DNA from: Shimia sp. SK013
Lineage (GTDB): Bacteria; Pseudomonadota; Alphaproteobacteria; Rhodobacterales; Rhodobacteraceae
Assembly: GCF_001292625.1 (NCBI RefSeq)
Contig: NZ_LAJH01000014.1
Span: 1-64,000, forward strand
Reading direction: 5' to 3'
DNA length: 64,000 nt
Each line of letters opens with the position of its first letter. Positions within the stretch are counted from its first letter, which is position 1. A program made the position numbers and the translations under genes. The notes under the pieces are model-generated. The model made no database searches. It was not told the DNA's origin and saw only the letters and a program-made list of their open reading frames with translations. Of the stretch, positions 16,757-25,321 are shown piece after piece.

Positions 16757-17956
16757 ATGAACGCGATCTCGAAAATCACTCCTGCCCGTGGATCCGAAGA
16801 ACGGTCTGTTCCGCGCGAGGCGGTCCTGACCTCTGCCACCGATCCGCGCGGCGTTATCACCTTTGCCGGGACTGACTTCTGCAACATTGCAGAATATTCT
16901 GCGGATCAGTTGCTCAACGCGCCCCACAAAATCGTGCGCCATGGCGACATGCCCAAAGGCGTGTTCTACCTCATGTGGGAGACACTCAAAGCTGGCAAAC
17001 CTATCTGCGCCTATGTCAAAAATCGCACCGCGAACGACAATTACTATTGGGTATTGGCCGTCGTCTCCTTGACCGAAAACGGGTACATGTCGGCCCGCAT
17101 CCATCCCGAAACTGAATACTTTGATCTCGCAAAAGGTCTGTACGAAGAGATGTTGGTGATGGAAGCCGACAGAAAGTCACCCGAAGACAGCGCCAATTGG
17201 CTTCTGGAGCAACTGCAAGAAAATGGCTTTTCCAACATCGAGGCCTTCAGCGAAGTTGTGCTGAATGCCGAGTTTAAAAACCGCAACATCGTCTCGCCCA
17301 AAAACGAAGCGTTCTTCGCGCTGATGGATGAAATCCTCGGGTTGGCCACCGACATGCGCCAATTGGCCAAGAACATCGAGACTGGCTTCAAGCGGGTGCG
17401 CGGCGAACCTGTCAATTTGCGCATTCTGGCAGGCCGGCTGGAAGGCGCAGGGGCTGCACTCGGCACCATATCGCAAAACTATGACGCGATGGCGCAGGAA
17501 ATGTACGAGCTTTTGGGCCGCCTTTATGGCGATGAGACCGGCGCTCTGGCTGATATGGACAAAGCGGTGTCTCATGGCCGCACAGCACAGCAGTTTTCCC
17601 AGCTCTTGAGCGAAGCCTTCGAGCGGGAAAACGAGACCCAGACCGGCGGCGGACAGCTCGACTTGCTGGTCGATCATCACGCCCGCCTTGAATCCATCTG
17701 CCAGCAGCGTATCCGTGAAATCGCATTGGCTGGAAAATCGATCCCCGACATTTGCCGCAGCCTGCGCCGCCGCATCAACGGGCTCGACGTCGTCAAATTG
17801 CTTTGCAAAGTGGAAAGCGGTCGTATGCGCGAAGTCGACAGTGGTCTGGACGGTATCATCGAACGGCTGCAGGCATTCCATGACGACACCGACACAAGCC
17901 TCGCGGAACTCTCTGCAAAGGCCTCTCAAATCCAACAAAAAATGAGCGCCTTCTAG
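16757..17956 (+). CDS. Aer-type PAS protein without a receptor signalling domain
   Basis: This 399-residue soluble protein has a PAS domain at residues 20-125 that closely follows the aerotaxis receptor Aer (CNIAEYSADQLLNAPHKIVRH, then MWETLKAG and VKNRTANDNYYWV), so FAD or another redox cofactor is plausible. The remaining 270 residues are helical. They contain no transmembrane segment, HAMP domain or MCP hairpin tip (no E-A-A-R-A-G-E motif). I choose the ATG at 16757, which has GGAG seven bases upstream, over a TTG at 16730 that overlaps the previous stop. It may be a cytoplasmic redox input to CheA or to the neighbouring MCP. Confidence 0.8.
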   Translation: MNAISKITPARGSEERSVPREAVLTSATDPRGVITFAGTDFCNIAEYSADQLLNAPHKIVRHGDMPKGVFYLMWETLKAGKPICAYVKNRTANDNYYWVLAVVSLTENGYMSARIHPETEYFDLAKGLYEEMLVMEADRKSPEDSANWLLEQLQENGFSNIEAFSEVVLNAEFKNRNIVSPKNEAFFALMDEILGLATDMRQLAKNIETGFKRVRGEPVNLRILAGRLEGAGAALGTISQNYDAMAQEMYELLGRLYGDETGALADMDKAVSHGRTAQQFSQLLSEAFERENETQTGGGQLDLLVDHHARLESICQQRIREIALAGKSIPDICRSLRRRINGLDVVKLLCKVESGRMREVDSGLDGIIERLQAFHDDTDTSLAELSAKASQIQQKMSAF

Positions 17957-18069
17957 CTGGAAAAAGCACCAACCGCTTAACCCAACGCTCATGAGCTTTG
18001 CCACTTATGTACCGCCAGTGTCTTTGACACCGCAGCATGTGTGATCTTTGACATCGAAAGGGAAACGTA

Positions 18070-20085
18070 ATGTCCGTCTCCAACACCCCTCGCGTCCGGC
18101 CCGCCACTTTCGGGATTCAGACAAAACTTGCCTTTCTGGTTGGCGCTATTGTCGTTTTCGCCGTCGCTGTTGGCTTCCTCGGTCAATACAAGCAGCGCGT
18201 CTCATCCCTCAAATCCACGCAGGAAGAGATCGCTGAACTGATGTCCGGCGCGGTCGCCGGGCAAATCTCTGATCTCGTCACTGCTGGTGACAGCGCTGCG
18301 CTGCAAGCCGTTCTCAAAGTAGGCCTTCCGCGCTATCCCGACATCCATGCGGTGTCCATTTATGGCGCATCCAAAGAAGAGCTCGTCACGGTTTTTGCGG
18401 ACGACGCGGCGGTTTCCACCCTCACCCCACTTCTGAAGACTTTCCAGTCCAAGCTTACCGAGAACAGTGCCAGCACGTTGGAACGAACCTCAGACTACGC
18501 CCTGCACGGTACAGCGCTCACGGGTCTGGCTGGCGCAAAGACAGCCGGAACCATCGTGTTCGCATGGGATATGGCGCCGATTTTTGCCAAAGCCCTGCGC
18601 GAGCAATTGATGGCAGCAGTTGCAAGCTTTATCGCCGGTAGTCTGGCCATGGCCTTGTTGATTTGGCTTGTGGGGCGCTTGGCCATCAAGCCGATGCTGG
18701 CAATAAGCGAAGCCATGGACAAAGTCGCCAATCATGACTTTGACACTGAAATTCCCAATCAGGACCGCGGCGACGAAGTCGGTGCTATGGCGCAGCGTCT
18801 CGCTGTGTTCCGTGACCGCTTGGCCGAAGAAGAACATCTGCGCAGCGCCCGCGAAAAGGTTGATGCCCAACAGCATGAAATCTACCGCGCACTCGCTGCT
18901 GGTCTATCCGATTTGGCCGATGGTCGTGTCGACCGCACGGTTGACACTGGCCAATTCGACGGCGGAGATCAGGACCAGATCGCCATCCTCAATGACTTCA
19001 ATCAGGTCGTGACCAATCTGCGCAATATCCTGACCACGGCCACGTCAACTGCGGAGAACGTACGCAACAGTTCGCAAGAAATCGCCGAGGTTGTTATCGA
19101 CCAATCCAAGCGATCGGAGGCCCAGGCCGTCACTCTCGAAGAATCCGCAGCGGCCATCGAAACCCTGTCTACCTCGGTCGAAAACACGGCCGAGCGTGCA
19201 GCGGACGCCAACAAGCGTATCCTGGAAAACCGCGAACAGGCCCAGGCCGGCGGCAACGTTGTCGACCAAACAGTCGACGCTATGAAGAATATCGAAGCCT
19301 CTTCCGAGCAAATCCGAGCCATCATCGGCGTGATTGATGACATCGCCTTCCAGACCAACCTTCTGGCTCTCAATGCCGGTGTCGAGGCCGCACGTGCCGG
19401 CGAAGCAGGTCGTGGCTTTGCGGTTGTGGCTTCCGAGGTCCGCGCTCTCGCACAACGAGCCTCCTCTAGCGCCAATGAAATCAAGGAATTGATCACCCGC
19501 TCCGGTGAACAGGTGACCAACGGCAGCCGTCTTGTTCACGAAGCAGGCAGCGCACTGCATGACATCATCGATGGCATTAACCACGCCTCCGAACTGGTGT
19601 CGCAGATTGCCACAGGCTCCCGCGATCAGGCCAACAACCTTATCGAGATCAAGGAGAACGTGACCGAGCTCGACCGCGTCACACAGCGCAATGCCGCAAT
19701 GATCGAGGAATCCTCGGCCGCCAGCCGGACTCTCAGCGAAGAAGCCGGCCGTTTGACCCAAACTTTGGCCTCCTTCACGCTCAACGGCATCGAAAGCGAA
19801 GCAGCGATCCAGAGTTGGGACGAAGACCTCGCCGCAGACTCCCCAGCTGAGGCTGTGGACTCCCATGACACTTGGGGAGCTGCTGACACCGTCGCCACAG
19901 ACTTCTCCCCCGTTGATGAACCTCAAGCATCGGAACAAGAGCCCGCGATCGGCGAAGTCGACCTCTTCGAAGAACCGCCGGAAGAAGAAATCCAGACCAA
20001 GCCAGCGCAGCCAACGCTCGAATTTGCCTCGCGCAACTCTCGCAGCCAAGTCGCCTACGACACCGACAGCTGGTCGGACTTTTGA
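18070..20085 (+). CDS. Methyl-accepting chemotaxis protein with long C-terminal tail
   Basis: This is a 671-residue membrane chemoreceptor. TM1 covers about residues 20-38, a small periplasmic domain 39-178 and TM2 179-201. HAMP lies at 202-254, with a second HAMP-like segment at about 268-320. The signalling hairpin tip is at 420-450 (FQTNLLALNAGVEAARAGEAG). Residues 571-671 form an acidic, Pro-rich, flexible tail. It carries GEVDLF at 628-633 and ends in SWSDF, which matches the x-aromatic-x-x-aromatic pentapeptide that tethers CheR or CheB. It is expressed with the chemotaxis operon, 113 bases after the PAS gene. The ligand is unknown. Confidence 0.92.
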   Translation: MSVSNTPRVRPATFGIQTKLAFLVGAIVVFAVAVGFLGQYKQRVSSLKSTQEEIAELMSGAVAGQISDLVTAGDSAALQAVLKVGLPRYPDIHAVSIYGASKEELVTVFADDAAVSTLTPLLKTFQSKLTENSASTLERTSDYALHGTALTGLAGAKTAGTIVFAWDMAPIFAKALREQLMAAVASFIAGSLAMALLIWLVGRLAIKPMLAISEAMDKVANHDFDTEIPNQDRGDEVGAMAQRLAVFRDRLAEEEHLRSAREKVDAQQHEIYRALAAGLSDLADGRVDRTVDTGQFDGGDQDQIAILNDFNQVVTNLRNILTTATSTAENVRNSSQEIAEVVIDQSKRSEAQAVTLEESAAAIETLSTSVENTAERAADANKRILENREQAQAGGNVVDQTVDAMKNIEASSEQIRAIIGVIDDIAFQTNLLALNAGVEAARAGEAGRGFAVVASEVRALAQRASSSANEIKELITRSGEQVTNGSRLVHEAGSALHDIIDGINHASELVSQIATGSRDQANNLIEIKENVTELDRVTQRNAAMIEESSAASRTLSEEAGRLTQTLASFTLNGIESEAAIQSWDEDLAADSPAEAVDSHDTWGAADTVATDFSPVDEPQASEQEPAIGEVDLFEEPPEEEIQTKPAQPTLEFASRNSRSQVAYDTDSWSDF

Positions 20086-20178
20086 TCATGGCCGAAGCCC
20101 GCCACCCATCTTCCTTTTCTGCGGCACAGACAAACGCCCGTGCCGCACACCCAACTCCGCTGAAACGAGTGTGACCCA

Positions 20179-20748
20179 ATGAGCCAGAACAACTCCCAAG
20201 CCCTCAAAGGGTTTCGCACGCAAGCTTTGCTGCAAGGGGATGTGCAAGTCTCAAAGGATCAGGACCTTGTTCTCACCACAATGCTGGGCAGCTGTGTCGC
20301 CGCCTGCATGTGGGATGAGGTTGCCGGCATCGGCGGTATGAACCACTTCCTTCTGCCCGGAAACGATCCCAATTCGCGCGGTGCGGTGCAAGAAGGTGTG
20401 CACGCAATGGAACTGTTGGTGAACGGCCTAATCCAATCCGGTGCCAGCCGTGACCGAATTCAGGTCAAACTGCTCGGCGGCTCCAAAATGTTCAACAGCC
20501 GCATCGACATCGGCGCCAAGAATGCCGAGTTCGCAATGTGGTTTGTCCACAACGAAGGCTTTAATCTGGTGGATTGCTGTCTTGGCGGGCAACGCGGCCG
20601 AAACATTCGCTTCTGGCCTGCAGGCGGCAGAATCCAACGCCGTTTCATGAACGAAACCAGCGCTGTCATGGATGAAACCAGCCGCGCCTCCGACCGCCGC
20701 CGCGCAGTTCGGCTCGAAGAAAACTCCGGCGACGTTCAACTGTTCTAG
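20179..20748 (+). CDS. cheD: Chemoreceptor glutamine deamidase CheD
   Basis: This 189-residue enzyme deamidates receptor glutamines. The catalytic triad can be placed by its spacing to Thermotoga CheD: Thr33, Cys39 (TTMLGSC) and His56 (GGMNHFLLP). The motif LLGGSKMF is also conserved. The last six residues, GDVQLF, resemble the GEVNLF end of the CheT-like protein and the GEVDLF in the MCP tail. It lies 93 bases after the MCP, and a clear terminator follows. It ends the chemotaxis operon. Confidence 0.95.
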   Translation: MSQNNSQALKGFRTQALLQGDVQVSKDQDLVLTTMLGSCVAACMWDEVAGIGGMNHFLLPGNDPNSRGAVQEGVHAMELLVNGLIQSGASRDRIQVKLLGGSKMFNSRIDIGAKNAEFAMWFVHNEGFNLVDCCLGGQRGRNIRFWPAGGRIQRRFMNETSAVMDETSRASDRRRAVRLEENSGDVQLF

Positions 20749-20773
20749 CATCCACGTTCAGGACTTTCGATTC

Positions 20774-20802
20774 GGGCTGCCTTTGGGCGGCCCTTTTCTT
20801 TT
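20774..20802 (+). terminator. Rho-independent terminator of the chemotaxis operon
   Basis: GGGCTGCC pairs with GGGCGGCCC (eight pairs, one G-U) across a short loop. The stem is followed by TTTTCTTTT. It lies 26 bases after the cheD stop. Confidence 0.85.
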
Positions 20803-21149
20803 GTGCATTGGCATCAACAAACGCCGCGTTTGTCACGCAAGATCGGGATCACTGAAGCCTGGCTGGGTTCGCGAACCCAGCCGGACAGCCGACCGACTGC
20901 GTCGGCGCGGCCAAGATCAACTCCTCCACGTTGGCGTCGCCGATTGTGCCCCGTAACGTAATTTTGAGTTCTTTGCCCCAGATCCGCTTTGCAGGCGATT
21001 TGTACACGTTTCCCTGCACCGCCGCCAAACGCCACATCAGTCGCTGCTCTTATTTCTGAAGAGGTGATTTCCGCGCCAAAGAAAACAGCGCCATACTTGA
21101 TCCATAAGAAAACCAACCCGACGAAATGCCTGAACAATGGCCGCGCAAC
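20803..21149. other. Intergenic region with a 22-bp palindrome
   Basis: Between the chemotaxis terminator and tRNA-Leu lies a stretch with no recognisable gene. It contains a perfect palindrome at 20861-20882 (GGCTGGGTTC then GCGAACCCAGCC) and, just after it, a GCCGAC/GTCGGC hairpin at 20888-20906. A minus-strand frame at 20849-21037 could encode 62 residues with plausible codon use (GNVYKSPAKRIWGKELKI), but it runs through the palindrome and matches nothing I know. I do not call it a gene. Confidence 0.5.
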
Positions 21150-21178
21150 AAAAAAACGCCCTGCCTGCCGGCGGACGT
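21150..21178 (-). terminator. Probable terminator after tRNA-Leu
   Basis: On the minus strand, an imperfect GC-rich stem (GTCCGCC with GGCAGGGC) is followed by GTTTTTTTG. It lies about 30 bases past the CCA end of tRNA-Leu. The stem has a bulge, so confidence is moderate. Confidence 0.45.
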
Positions 21179-21207
21179 TTCAAAATCCATCACTGTTCAG
21201 AAAGATT

Positions 21208-21294
21208 TGGTGCGGTCGAGAAGACTCGAACTTCCACGGGTGTTACCCCACAGCGACCTCAACGCTGCGCGTCTACCAATTCCGCCACGACCGC
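21208..21294 (-). tRNA. tRNA-Leu (anticodon GAG)
   Basis: This is an 87-nucleotide class II tRNA with acceptor GCGGTCG/CGACCGC, discriminator A and encoded CCA. The D arm contains GGTAGACGC, the anticodon loop TTGAGGT gives GAG, and there is a long variable arm (GTGGGGTAACACCCGT). The T loop GTTCGAGTC is intact. It reads CUC/CUU leucine codons. No integrase lies beside it, in contrast to the tRNA-Ser. Confidence 0.95.
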
Positions 21295-21363
21295 ACTTGC
21301 CCTGGTGGGTGAGGGGCTAATACCCACCCTTTGCAGGGAAGTGAAGCGAAAAATTCATCGATT

Positions 21364-21861
21364 TCACATTTTGTTGGCGGGTTCGCGCCGCCGTCTCCAC
21401 GCCATCAGAAACAGCGCGATCACCAAGGCCGCAATCACACCCGTCGCGACGCTCATCTCGACCTGCGCAAACAGCACTTTGTGCATAATCCGGCCCGGCA
21501 AAAGCGTCAGCGCGCCCGCGATTCCCAGCGCCCAAAACGCCATTCCGCGCATCGCCGCTGCGTGCCCCTGAAAATCCCCTGCCCAAGCGGCGCGCAGGCC
21601 GCTCCTCAGTCCCAGAAAAGTCAAAACCGACAAGAGGTGGATGGGTGAAAACGGCCCCATCACCTCAAAACCTGTGATCCAAAAAGAAGACCCCGCGGTC
21701 ACGCCCATCGCCAACACCCAACCATAGCCCAGCCTCTTATGCCACGCCCCGCGCTGGCGCCGAATGATTTGAACCGGCGCCAAACAAGTTGCGAGCACGG
21801 CGGCAGCCACATGCACATGCGTGGCGAAAGACGCCTCAATCAATGGAGTTAACGTTGCCAT
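21364..21861 (-). CDS. DUF2306-type membrane protein
   Basis: This 165-residue protein has four predicted membrane helices and matches the DUF2306 pattern. A histidine (HVHVAAA) lies in helix 1, followed by QIIRRQRGAWHKRLGYGWV between helices and HAAAMRGMAF before helix 4. The function is unknown. The family resembles small four-helix cytochrome-like proteins, and the conserved histidines could bind haem, but that is speculation. It is convergent with tRNA-Leu and divergent from the LytTR gene, sharing a 95-base upstream region with it. Confidence 0.8.
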   Translation of the reverse strand: MATLTPLIEASFATHVHVAAAVLATCLAPVQIIRRQRGAWHKRLGYGWVLAMGVTAGSSFWITGFEVMGPFSPIHLLSVLTFLGLRSGLRAAWAGDFQGHAAAMRGMAFWALGIAGALTLLPGRIMHKVLFAQVEMSVATGVIAALVIALFLMAWRRRREPANKM

Positions 21862-21956
21862 TCAGACCTATCCTTGCGTAAACAAATGTCACGACATCTG
21901 ATGGCAACCTCCCCCGCTCCGGCCCAGCGCCATTGCGTGAACCGAAGGAAAATCGC

Positions 21957-22742
21957 GTGACCGACACGCCTCTGCACTTGGCGAAGCGCGAATTGCAGCG
22001 CCTGCTGACCAGCCCCAAAGTCTGGATTGGCGTCTTGGCCGTGGGCCTGATTGCGGGCTTGTCCGGTCCATTCGGAACCATCGACCACCTGTCGCCCCTG
22101 CCGCGCCTGATCTATTGGATCCTTCTCTCGGCTTCGGCTTTCTTTATCGGCTCTGGCGTCGGGACCTTCGCGCACTGCGCTCTGCGTCCGCGCCTTCCGG
22201 ACCTTGTGGCGACGCTTGTGGCCGGTTTGTGCGTGGGTATCGTGCTGACGGCGATCCTTGCGGCCATCAATCGTGAGATCTTTGGCATTTCGCCTCTGGA
22301 TCCAGAACATCTGCTCGGCACGTTTGCCAATGTCGGCGTGATCTCTCTGATCGTCACTCTCGCCTTTGTCGCTTTTGACCGCCTGGACGAAACCCCTGAC
22401 GACACACCGCAAACGCCCCGCCCTGCCGATGCCCTTCTACGCCGCCTTCCGCCGGAAAAACGCGGCCCGCTTCTGTCGCTCAGCGCGACAGATCATTATG
22501 TTGAGGTCACAACCCCCAACGGCAGCGATCTGGTCCTCATGCGCCTGAGCGACGCCATCGAACTGGCGACCGGCGTAGACGGCCTGCAAGTGCACCGATC
22601 TCACTGGGTGGCACGCGCCGCTGTTGCGGGACCGCGCCGCGAAAACGGTCGCTTAATGCTGCGTCTAACTGACGGACGTGACATTCCCGTCAGCCGCACT
22701 TATGTCTCAGCGGTCAAAGATGCAGGACTAATACCGGAGTAA
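21957..22742 (+). CDS. Membrane-anchored LytTR-family regulator
   Basis: This 261-residue protein has three or four membrane helices at about residues 20-145 and a C-terminal LytTR DNA-binding domain at about 165-258. Diagnostic segments are [27 protein letters not shown] and the final [17 protein letters not shown]. It lacks a receiver domain, so it is a one-component, membrane-tethered regulator. The GTG at 21957 is chosen because AAGGAA lies seven bases upstream. It ends four bases before lipB. The target genes are unknown. Confidence 0.85.
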   Translation: MTDTPLHLAKRELQRLLTSPKVWIGVLAVGLIAGLSGPFGTIDHLSPLPRLIYWILLSASAFFIGSGVGTFAHCALRPRLPDLVATLVAGLCVGIVLTAILAAINREIFGISPLDPEHLLGTFANVGVISLIVTLAFVAFDRLDETPDDTPQTPRPADALLRRLPPEKRGPLLSLSATDHYVEVTTPNGSDLVLMRLSDAIELATGVDGLQVHRSHWVARAAVAGPRRENGRLMLRLTDGRDIPVSRTYVSAVKDAGLIPE

Positions 22743-22746
22743 CCCC

Positions 22747-23394
22747 ATGGTGGAATGGATCATCACCGACGGTCTGACCGACTACGACACCGCCGTGACC
22801 TTCATGGAGGCCCGCGCAGCAGCCATTCACTGCGGTGAGGCAGACGAATGCATTTGGCTGGTGGAACACCCACCGCTCTACACCGCGGGCACCTCTGCCC
22901 GCATCGAAGACCTCAAAGATCCCGACCGTTTCCCTGTCTACACTTCCAAACGCGGTGGCCAGTATACCTATCACGGTCCGGGTCAACGCGTGGCGTATGT
23001 CATGCTGGATCTCAACAAGCGCGGCAAAGATGTGCGTTGTTTTGTGCAGATGCTTGAAAAATGGGTGATCGCAACGTTGGCTGAATTCAATCTGCGGGGT
23101 GAAATCCGCGATGGCCGAGTTGGTGTATGGGTCGAACGCGACGACAAACCGTTGACCGCCACCGGTCAAAAAGCCGAAGACAAAATCGCCGCCATCGGTA
23201 TCCGTCTGCGCAAATGGATCAGCTTCCACGGCATCTCGATCAACGTCGAGCCAGACCTCAGCCATTTTGACGGCATTGTACCCTGCGGCATCACCGACTA
23301 CGGGGTGACATCTCTGGTGGATATGGGTCTGCCGGTGACGATGGATGATCTCGACAGTGCGCTGCAAAAAACTTTTGCCGAACGGTTTTCCTGA
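22747..23394 (+). CDS. lipB: Octanoyltransferase LipB
   Basis: This 215-residue enzyme moves octanoyl from acyl-carrier protein to lipoyl domains, the first step of lipoate synthesis. The motifs [34 protein letters not shown] (catalytic lysine) and [12 protein letters not shown] (catalytic cysteine) are all present. The length is normal. It follows the LytTR gene closely and is ended by a strong terminator at 23533-23566. Confidence 0.96.
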   Translation: MVEWIITDGLTDYDTAVTFMEARAAAIHCGEADECIWLVEHPPLYTAGTSARIEDLKDPDRFPVYTSKRGGQYTYHGPGQRVAYVMLDLNKRGKDVRCFVQMLEKWVIATLAEFNLRGEIRDGRVGVWVERDDKPLTATGQKAEDKIAAIGIRLRKWISFHGISINVEPDLSHFDGIVPCGITDYGVTSLVDMGLPVTMDDLDSALQKTFAERFS

Positions 23395-23532
23395 GACTCT
23401 GGTTTCCTCCCAACCTGCGGTCACCTCCGCCAACCTCAGAGGCCCACGAAGGCGGCCCAAACAGGGGCGCAACGATCAAAGTGCGCTTTTTCTGGCGTTC
23501 GGTTTTTTGTGTTACACTCCGAAAATCCTTAC

Positions 23533-23566
23533 CGAGGGCGGACAGATTGTCGCCTTCGCTTTTTTT
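23533..23566 (+). terminator. Rho-independent terminator between lipB and the cytochrome c gene
   Basis: CGAGGGCG pairs with CGCCTTCG (one G-U), with a further ACA/TGT inside. The stem is followed by CTTTTTTT. It ends the lipB transcript and separates it from the cytochrome gene promoter, which must lie in 23567-23640. Confidence 0.82.
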
Positions 23567-23649
23567 CGCGTTCATTCGGACGTTTGCCTGTTAAACTGTA
23601 CGCCACAGGACCGCGACGAACCATTTTTCCAGCTTAAAAGGTCAGAGAC

Positions 23650-24111
23650 ATGAAATCCGTATTTGCAATCGCTGCTGCAACACTCGCCCTCTCCGCCCCG
23701 GCATTTGCCGAAGGCGATGCTGAGGCCGGCAAAAAAGGCTTCAACAAATGCAAAGCCTGCCACACCATCGCTGATACCGAAGGCAACGTGCTCTTAAAGG
23801 GCGGTAAAACCGGCCCCAACCTTTATGGCGTGGTTGGCCGCGTCGCTGGTTCCGAAGACTTCAAATACGGCCCCGGCCTGATGGATGCCAACGCGGCCGG
23901 GTTCGTCTGGACCGCCGAAGAGTTGGTAGCCTACTCCGCTGATCCAAAAAAATGGCTGTCCGGCCAAGGCTTCGCAGCCAAATCCAAGATGAGCTACAAG
24001 CTCAAAAAAGGCGGCGAAGATGTCGTGGCCTTCCTGATTTCGGTTGGTCCGGAAATGCCTGCCGAGGATGCTGCGGCTGAGGACACAACCGAAAGCACCA
24101 CCTCCGACTAA
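23650..24111 (+). CDS. Periplasmic class I cytochrome c (c2/c550 type)
   Basis: This 153-residue electron carrier has a Sec signal peptide at residues 1-20 (SAPAFA). The haem motif is Cys34-x2-Cys37-His38 (CKACH), and Met114 (KSKMSYKL) is the likely axial ligand. The segments KTGPNLYGVVGR and WTAEELVAY fit soluble cytochrome c2/c550 of Rhodobacteraceae, which delivers electrons from the bc1 complex to terminal oxidases. The last 17 residues are an acidic extension. It carries its own terminator. The oxidase gene ctaD lies about 1.2 kb away. Confidence 0.92.
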   Translation: MKSVFAIAAATLALSAPAFAEGDAEAGKKGFNKCKACHTIADTEGNVLLKGGKTGPNLYGVVGRVAGSEDFKYGPGLMDANAAGFVWTAEELVAYSADPKKWLSGQGFAAKSKMSYKLKKGGEDVVAFLISVGPEMPAEDAAAEDTTESTTSD

Positions 24112-24146
24112 CTAAGTTAGCATTTCGACCGCACCCAAGATACCGC

Positions 24147-24185
24147 GCCCATCGCAGATACCCTGCGGTGGGCTTCATTCTTTTC
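24147..24185 (+). terminator. Terminator after the cytochrome c gene
   Basis: An 11-bp stem (GCCCATCGCAG with CTGCGGTGGGC, one G-U) has an ATACC loop and is followed by TTCATTCTTTT. It lies 36 bases after the cytochrome stop codon. Confidence 0.75.
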
Positions 24186-24234
24186 GGTGAAGCGCACAGC
24201 GCGCTACTTTGGATAGAACAGACCGCTTACGCAG

Positions 24235-25092
24235 TCACAGGTCCCGTTTGTCTAAGGCATCCCCACGCATCATACCCATCAGCTCCGCACCCGGCATCGC
24301 CTCTGCGGCATACCCAAACGACCCCTGCCCTAAAATTTCGGCCGCGGCGCGCTGCAGCGCACCATAAGCAGCCCGCGCCATCGACCCGCCCACGCTGATC
24401 CGCGCCACGCCCGCCTCTTGTAGCTCAGTCACCGAATACAATGGCGCCCGCAGCCCCATCACAACGTTCACCGGCTTATCAACTTCGGCACAAACCGTCC
24501 TGATCGCATCCAGATCGGGCAACGCCGGTGCATAAAGAACATCCGCACCCGCCTCACCGTAAGCCTGCAATCGCGCAATCGTGTCTCTCAGGTCAGGCCG
24601 CCCGACAAGATAGTTCTCCGACCGCGCCGTCAAAACAAACCCAACCTCCTGCGCCGCCTCTACCGCCGCCGCGACGCGGTCCGCCGCTTCTGCAATCTCG
24701 TAAACGCCGCCGTCCGGCCCGCCAGTCACATCCTCGATTGAGCCCCCCGCCAAACCGACGCCAGCCGCCAGCCGCACGGTTTCCGCGCAAACCTCAGGCG
24801 CAGGCCCGAAGCCATCCTCAAGGTCTGCCGAGACCGGCACATCAACTGCCGCCACAATCGCCGCCGCGTTTTCAAGAATCATTGCCCGCGACACAGCCGC
24901 CACCCCGTCGCGATATCCTGCACTCACCGCGCATCCCGCGCTGGTTGTGGCCAACGCCGCGAATCCCATCTGCTCCAGTATCCGCGCCGACCCTGCATCC
25001 CATGGGTTGGGCATCACAAAACCCGCGCCCATTTTATGCATTTCTTGGAATCGGGCCGATCCGGCCCTTTGCATTTCGCCATTCTCACCCAT
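24235..25092 (-). CDS. Isocitrate lyase/PEP mutase-family enzyme
   Basis: This 285-residue TIM-barrel enzyme has the family signatures [30 protein letters not shown] and SADLEDGFG (metal-binding acidic pair), then [16 protein letters not shown] and [12 protein letters not shown]. The subgroup includes oxaloacetate decarboxylase-like and C-C lyase enzymes. The KKCGH catalytic loop of true isocitrate lyase is not present. The precise substrate is unknown. The ATG at 25092 has GGAGGA upstream. It is divergent from ctaD, with 229 bases shared between them. Confidence 0.85.
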   Translation of the reverse strand: MGENGEMQRAGSARFQEMHKMGAGFVMPNPWDAGSARILEQMGFAALATTSAGCAVSAGYRDGVAAVSRAMILENAAAIVAAVDVPVSADLEDGFGPAPEVCAETVRLAAGVGLAGGSIEDVTGGPDGGVYEIAEAADRVAAAVEAAQEVGFVLTARSENYLVGRPDLRDTIARLQAYGEAGADVLYAPALPDLDAIRTVCAEVDKPVNVVMGLRAPLYSVTELQEAGVARISVGGSMARAAYGALQRAAAEILGQGSFGYAAEAMPGAELMGMMRGDALDKRDL

Positions 25093-25205
25093 TTTGTCCT
25101 CCGTAACATGCCCTTGCCGCCATCAAATCAGAACAAATAAAGAACACAAGCCCCCTGCGACACCTTGTAAATTGACCGAACTCCGGTGGGGTGCGACACT
25201 TTTTT

Positions 25206-25219
25206 TTGATCTGCGTCAA
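25206..25219. promoter_or_regulatory. FNR/FnrL-like box upstream of ctaD
   Basis: TTGATctgcGTCAA differs at one position from the FNR consensus TTGAT-N4-ATCAA. It lies about 100 bases upstream of the ctaD start, in the space between two divergent genes. FnrL regulates oxygen-linked genes in Rhodobacteraceae, so oxygen control of the oxidase is plausible. Confidence 0.5.
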
Positions 25220-25321
25220 ATACGGAGATTGCGACTGCGCTCCGTAGTCCCTAAAAACAGCCCGGAATGGGTGTCGGCAAGAATCCGCGCGCCCCAGAAA
25301 TGTATCAACAGGAGGCGAGGC

